A DNA stretch of 9,812 nt, taken from positions 1-9,812 of the forward strand of contig CAZFVR010000044.1 of the NCBI GenBank assembly GCA_964522215.1, given 5' to 3'. Positions 7,276 to 9,812 of this stretch are shown here, in pieces. Every line of letters starts with the position of its first letter. The first letter of the stretch is position 1. Position numbers and translations under genes: made by a program. The notes beneath the pieces are model-generated. The model did not search any database. It worked only from the letters and a program-made list of their open reading frames with translations, and was not told where the DNA came from. The DNA is from CAG-390 sp964522215 (GTDB taxonomy: Bacteria > Bacillota > Clostridia > Oscillospirales > CAG-272).

Positions 7276-7342
7276 GGGGCGACATTTTTGCACCCGGCGC
7301 GGCAAATATCGAGCGTAGGCGGGGCGGTTTTTGCACCTCCGC
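7276..7342. repeat. Imperfect direct repeat in the divergent intergenic region
   Basis: GGGGCGACATTTTTGCACC (from 7276) and GGGGCGGTTTTTGCACC (from 7321) share GGGGCG, a T5 run and TGCACC, with a 45-bp offset. They lie between the two divergent promoters. They could be regulator sites or chance similarity in GC-rich DNA. Confidence 0.35.
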
Positions 7343-7382
7343 CGTCACGCGGGGGAGCGGCGCGCACACGGCGTATATAATG

Positions 7383-7440
7383 TAACTTTTTCTTTAACTT
7401 TCCCGCCGCCGATCAATACTGCGAGATTTTTTGTAACTTT
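7383..7440 (+). promoter_or_regulatory. Three TAACTTT direct repeats upstream of the rhamnosidase promoter
   Basis: TAACTTT occurs at 7383-7389, 7395-7401 and 7434-7440. The first two are 12 bp apart, about one helical turn. The last ends 12 bp before the -35 box. The second and third copies share an extended form, TAACTTT followed by YCGCC-like bases. The position fits an activator site, but no regulator gene is in the window. Confidence 0.4.
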
Positions 7441-7452
7441 TCGCCATGACTG

Positions 7453-7481
7453 TTGACACCCGGGTGGATGGATGGTATAAT
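7453..7481 (+). promoter_or_regulatory. Perfect extended -10 promoter for the rhamnosidase gene
   Basis: TTGACA (7453-7458) and TATAAT (7476-7481) with a 17-bp spacer, plus TGG directly before the -10 box (an extended -10 element). Transcription should start near 7488, leaving a leader of about 105 nt. The leader contains a small CGCT/AGCG hairpin near its start and becomes A-rich before the ribosome site. Confidence 0.92.
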
Positions 7482-7580
7482 CAGTGTGCGGCGCTATGCG
7501 AGCGTGCATATCACTTTGCGGCCCGCGTTGCGCATCGTCAAATACACCAAAACGATTATTGAGAATTACTAAAAACAAAA

Positions 7581-7586
7581 AAGGAG
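7581..7586 (+). promoter_or_regulatory. Strong ribosome binding site of the rhamnosidase gene
   Basis: AAGGAG stands 7 nt before the ATG at 7594 and follows an A-rich stretch. It supports that ATG rather than the in-frame ATG two codons later. Confidence 0.85.
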
Positions 7587-7593
7587 CTGCACC

Positions 7594-9702
7594 ATGGAGA
7601 TGACCGCAAGACCGATATGGCACGGAGAGGGGCGCGCCGATGAATACGCCGAATTTTTGACAGAGCTTGAAACTGACGGCGAGCAGCTGACAATGCTCCT
7701 TGCCGCCGACTCGGAATACGCGCTGTACCTTGACGGCAAGCTGCTGAGCTTTGGCCAATATGCCGACTATCCCGGGCGAGTGATATATGACAGGATCACC
7801 GTCACGCCACCCGCAGGCAGGCACACATGGCGTGTGCTTGCGTGGCACTGGGGCGCAAATTTTTTTACCCACATCAGGCGCGAGGCGTATGTGATATTTG
7901 AGCTTTTCGGGGAGGACGGCCGCACGCTTGCCGCATCCTCACAGACCACCCCGTCGCGCAAAGCGCCGGGGTATGTTCCGTATAAATATCATACTATCTC
8001 CCCCCAGCTCGGATACATGTGCGAATACAGTGATGCACACGCGGCAGAGGGATCGCTCCTGCCATATTCGTCATCCCGCGAGGTAAACATTGGAGAATAT
8101 GAGCTTCACGAGCGACCGATAGAACGCTGTGAACTGCGCCCGCAGACTGAAATGCGGGTCATTCGCCGCGGTTTTTACAGGCTTCCGAGCGACCCTACCC
8201 TCTGCAATGACGCGGGGCTTATGCTTGACAATGCCGTGCTTACAGACGAGCGCGAGGGCGCGGACGGCTGCTTTATAGTTACGGATGTAGGCTATGAGGA
8301 AACAGGTTTTTTAAAATTCTTACTAAAAACAAATGCTGCGTGCCGCGCGGTCATAGGCTGGGGCGAGCATCTGACGGACGGCAGACTGACCCCGCGCGCC
8401 GCAGTGCATTCCCGCCGTTTTTGCTATATTTTTGAGTCACGCGGAGGCGCGGCAGAGCACATCGAGCCGCTACGGCGGGTGGGCGGCCGCTACCTTGAGC
8501 TTTTCTGCTCCGACCCGGATGCCGAGCTCACCTACCTTGGTCTTTTGCCCACGCGCTACCCCACTCACCCCGTGCCGCCGCCTGCGGATCCGCGGGAGCG
8601 GCGGATCTATGACGTTGCCCTGCGCAGCCTTGAATGCTGTATGCACGAGCACTACGAGGACTGCCCCTGGCGCGAGCAATCGCTCTACACCTTTGACTCG
8701 CGCATTCAAATGCGGTGCGGCTACCGCTATTTTGCGGACGGTAATTTGCGCTTTGTTCGCGCCTCCCTTGACCTGATATCGCGCAGTCAAAGGCCGGATG
8801 GTCTGCTCTCCCTCTGTGCACCCGCAGGTGAGGACCGCCCCATCCCCGGTTACTCACTGGCTTATGTGGCTCAAATGCGGGAATACGCGGATGAGTCCGG
8901 CGACCATGCTTTTGTTTTGTCTAAAATGACGGTGCTTGAGGGCATTATGACGGCGTTTTCGGCAAGGATAGGAGCGGATGGCACACTTTTGCGCTTTCCC
9001 GACCGGGATGGGTACTGGAATTTTTACGAGTGGGCGCCGACACTTGACGGCGCGGAGCGCTCCTACCCGCCCGAGGCGCACCCCGCCGAGGCTCCGCTGA
9101 CTGCGCTTTTTGTGAACGCCGCCGATGATATGGCAGCCATCTGCCGCATGGGCGCGGCGGAGGATGACACGCTCCGCGAGCGCGCGGAATACTATTTAGA
9201 TCTTGCCCACCGCACCGCCGCGGCTATGGTGAAATGCTTTTTTGACCGCGAGCGCGGGTATTTTCGCAGTTTTTCGGATCGCCCGGAGGTGCCCTTTGCG
9301 GCGACCACACAGGCGCTCTGCCTTTTGGCGGGACAGCGCGGCGGGGCGATATCTGCCGCCGACCCGAAATATTTTGCCGCATTTTCGGCAATGTTTACCG
9401 CGCCGCGCGGGATGATAGGCGCCACGCTCTCCTCCGCCATTTTTGCGCTTGATGCCGCCATGGCGGGCGGCGAGGCCGCGGCAGGGCATATGGCGGCACT
9501 GCGGGAGGCGTTTGACAGCTGCCTTTGGCATATGCTTGACTGCGGCGCCACCACCCTTTGGGAGACGATGCGCGGACGTGATGACTTTGGCGGCGCGGGC
9601 AGCCTTTGCCACGCGTGGTCGGTGCTGTTGACATTGCCGCATATCGGCGAACGCGCAAATATCAACTCCGCCACGCAAGGGCACCACGGGGTCGCTCGGT
9701 AA
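7594..9702 (+). CDS. GH78-like alpha-L-rhamnosidase, C-terminally short
   Basis: A 702-residue cytoplasmic glycoside hydrolase (no signal peptide) that probably releases terminal L-rhamnose from plant or microbial glycans. The N-terminal part is beta-sandwich-like (AADSEYALYLDGKLLSFG, 38-54, resembles the accessory sugar-binding domain). The (alpha/alpha)6 catalytic domain begins near residue 335. The motif DCPWREQSLYTFDSR (356-370) places Asp356, Glu361 and Asp368 at the spacing of Asp567, Glu572 and Asp579 in the Bacillus enzyme RhaB. GATTLWE (651-657) supplies the matching late Glu657, and GSLCHAWS (669-676) is the usual closing motif. The protein ends about 26 residues after that motif, so the C-terminal beta-sandwich domain of typical GH78 enzymes is missing. 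Its own promoter and terminator make it a one-gene unit. Substrate is uncertain: related GH78 members and GH78-like proteins of other specificity exist. Confidence 0.85.
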   Translation: MEMTARPIWHGEGRADEYAEFLTELETDGEQLTMLLAADSEYALYLDGKLLSFGQYADYPGRVIYDRITVTPPAGRHTWRVLAWHWGANFFTHIRREAYVIFELFGEDGRTLAASSQTTPSRKAPGYVPYKYHTISPQLGYMCEYSDAHAAEGSLLPYSSSREVNIGEYELHERPIERCELRPQTEMRVIRRGFYRLPSDPTLCNDAGLMLDNAVLTDEREGADGCFIVTDVGYEETGFLKFLLKTNAACRAVIGWGEHLTDGRLTPRAAVHSRRFCYIFESRGGAAEHIEPLRRVGGRYLELFCSDPDAELTYLGLLPTRYPTHPVPPPADPRERRIYDVALRSLECCMHEHYEDCPWREQSLYTFDSRIQMRCGYRYFADGNLRFVRASLDLISRSQRPDGLLSLCAPAGEDRPIPGYSLAYVAQMREYADESGDHAFVLSKMTVLEGIMTAFSARIGADGTLLRFPDRDGYWNFYEWAPTLDGAERSYPPEAHPAEAPLTALFVNAADDMAAICRMGAAEDDTLRERAEYYLDLAHRTAAAMVKCFFDRERGYFRSFSDRPEVPFAATTQALCLLAGQRGGAISAADPKYFAAFSAMFTAPRGMIGATLSSAIFALDAAMAGGEAAAGHMAALREAFDSCLWHMLDCGATTLWETMRGRDDFGGAGSLCHAWSVLLTLPHIGERANINSATQGHHGVAR

Positions 9703-9728
9703 AAAGAAAACGAAATATAGAAATAATG

Positions 9729-9759
9729 AAGATTTCCGCGCGGCGGAAATCTTTGTTTT
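9729..9759 (+). terminator. Intrinsic terminator of the rhamnosidase gene
   Basis: AGATTTCCGC (9730-9739) pairs perfectly with GCGGAAATCT (9743-9752) around a GCG loop; A9729 with T9753 adds an eleventh pair. The T-rich tract TTGTTTT follows. It begins 27 bp after the stop codon. Confidence 0.93.
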
Positions 9760-9812
9760 CACCTCCTCATCCGTCACGCTTCGCGTGACACCTTCTCACA
9801 CATGAGAAGGCT
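9760..9812. repeat. Double-hairpin intergenic repeat at the window end
   Basis: GTCACGC (9773-9779) pairs with GCGTGAC (9783-9789) around TTC, and CCTTCTCA (9791-9798) pairs with TGAGAAGG (9803-9810) around CACA. Read on the minus strand, the order is stem, stem, GGATGAGG tail, the same layout as the repeats at 1-177 although the sequence differs. I recognise this as another common dispersed repeat of Clostridia genomes. It may continue past the window end. Confidence 0.8.

Noticed and set aside
7056..7367. 103-codon minus-strand frame upstream of yicC
   Set aside because: It runs straight through the consensus promoter, has no family resemblance and has a composition typical of GC-rich non-coding DNA. 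Only its last 18 codons lie in the predicted transcript.
7545..7562. Catabolite-repression (cre)-like site in the rhamnosidase leader
   Set aside because: Only the central AAAACGATTA part fits the cre consensus; both outer ends mismatch and the sequence is not a good palindrome.
7345..7872. 175-codon minus-strand frame opposite the rhamnosidase start
   Set aside because: Antisense to a clear gene and across its promoter, with no recognisable domain.

Overview
The window is a GC-rich chromosomal segment from a Gram-positive bacterium of the Clostridia, most likely an Oscillospiraceae/Ruminococcaceae-type gut organism. Three things point there. The minus-strand gene order yicC-remA-rpoZ-priA-def-fmt is the Firmicutes housekeeping order. 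RemA (DUF370) is a Firmicutes/Clostridia family. Both window edges carry double-hairpin intergenic repeats of a kind I recognise from such genomes. Genus and species cannot be read from the sequence.

Layout. Positions 1-333 hold no convincing gene: two copies of a 97-bp-period repeat, then a short non-coding stretch with one good hairpin. From 7046 down to 334, seven genes run leftward as one probable operon: yicC, remA, rpoZ, priA, def, fmt and a YugP-type membrane zinc peptidase. Positions 7047-7593 form a 547-bp divergent intergenic region. It has two promoters with perfect TTGACA-17-TATAAT hexamers, one in each direction, plus repeats between them. From 7594 to 9702 a GH78-like alpha-L-rhamnosidase runs rightward. 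It is followed by a strong intrinsic terminator and another double-hairpin repeat that reaches the window end.

How the genes work together. The leftward operon supplies basic information-processing functions: an RNA-turnover nuclease candidate (YicC), a DNA-binding regulator (RemA), the RNA polymerase omega subunit, the replication-restart helicase PriA, and the formyl-methionine enzymes Fmt and Def, which add and remove the N-formyl group. The rightward gene is a separate carbohydrate-use unit with its own promoter and terminator.

Oddities. priA is interrupted by a 100-N assembly gap that sits inside a 12-bp tandem repeat coding Ala-Gly-Asp-Gly, in the linker between its winged-helix and helicase domains. 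gmk, which normally lies between remA and rpoZ, is absent. The rhamnosidase appears to lack the usual C-terminal domain. I found no sign of a novel defence, mobile or biosynthetic system; most of the window is ordinary housekeeping DNA.
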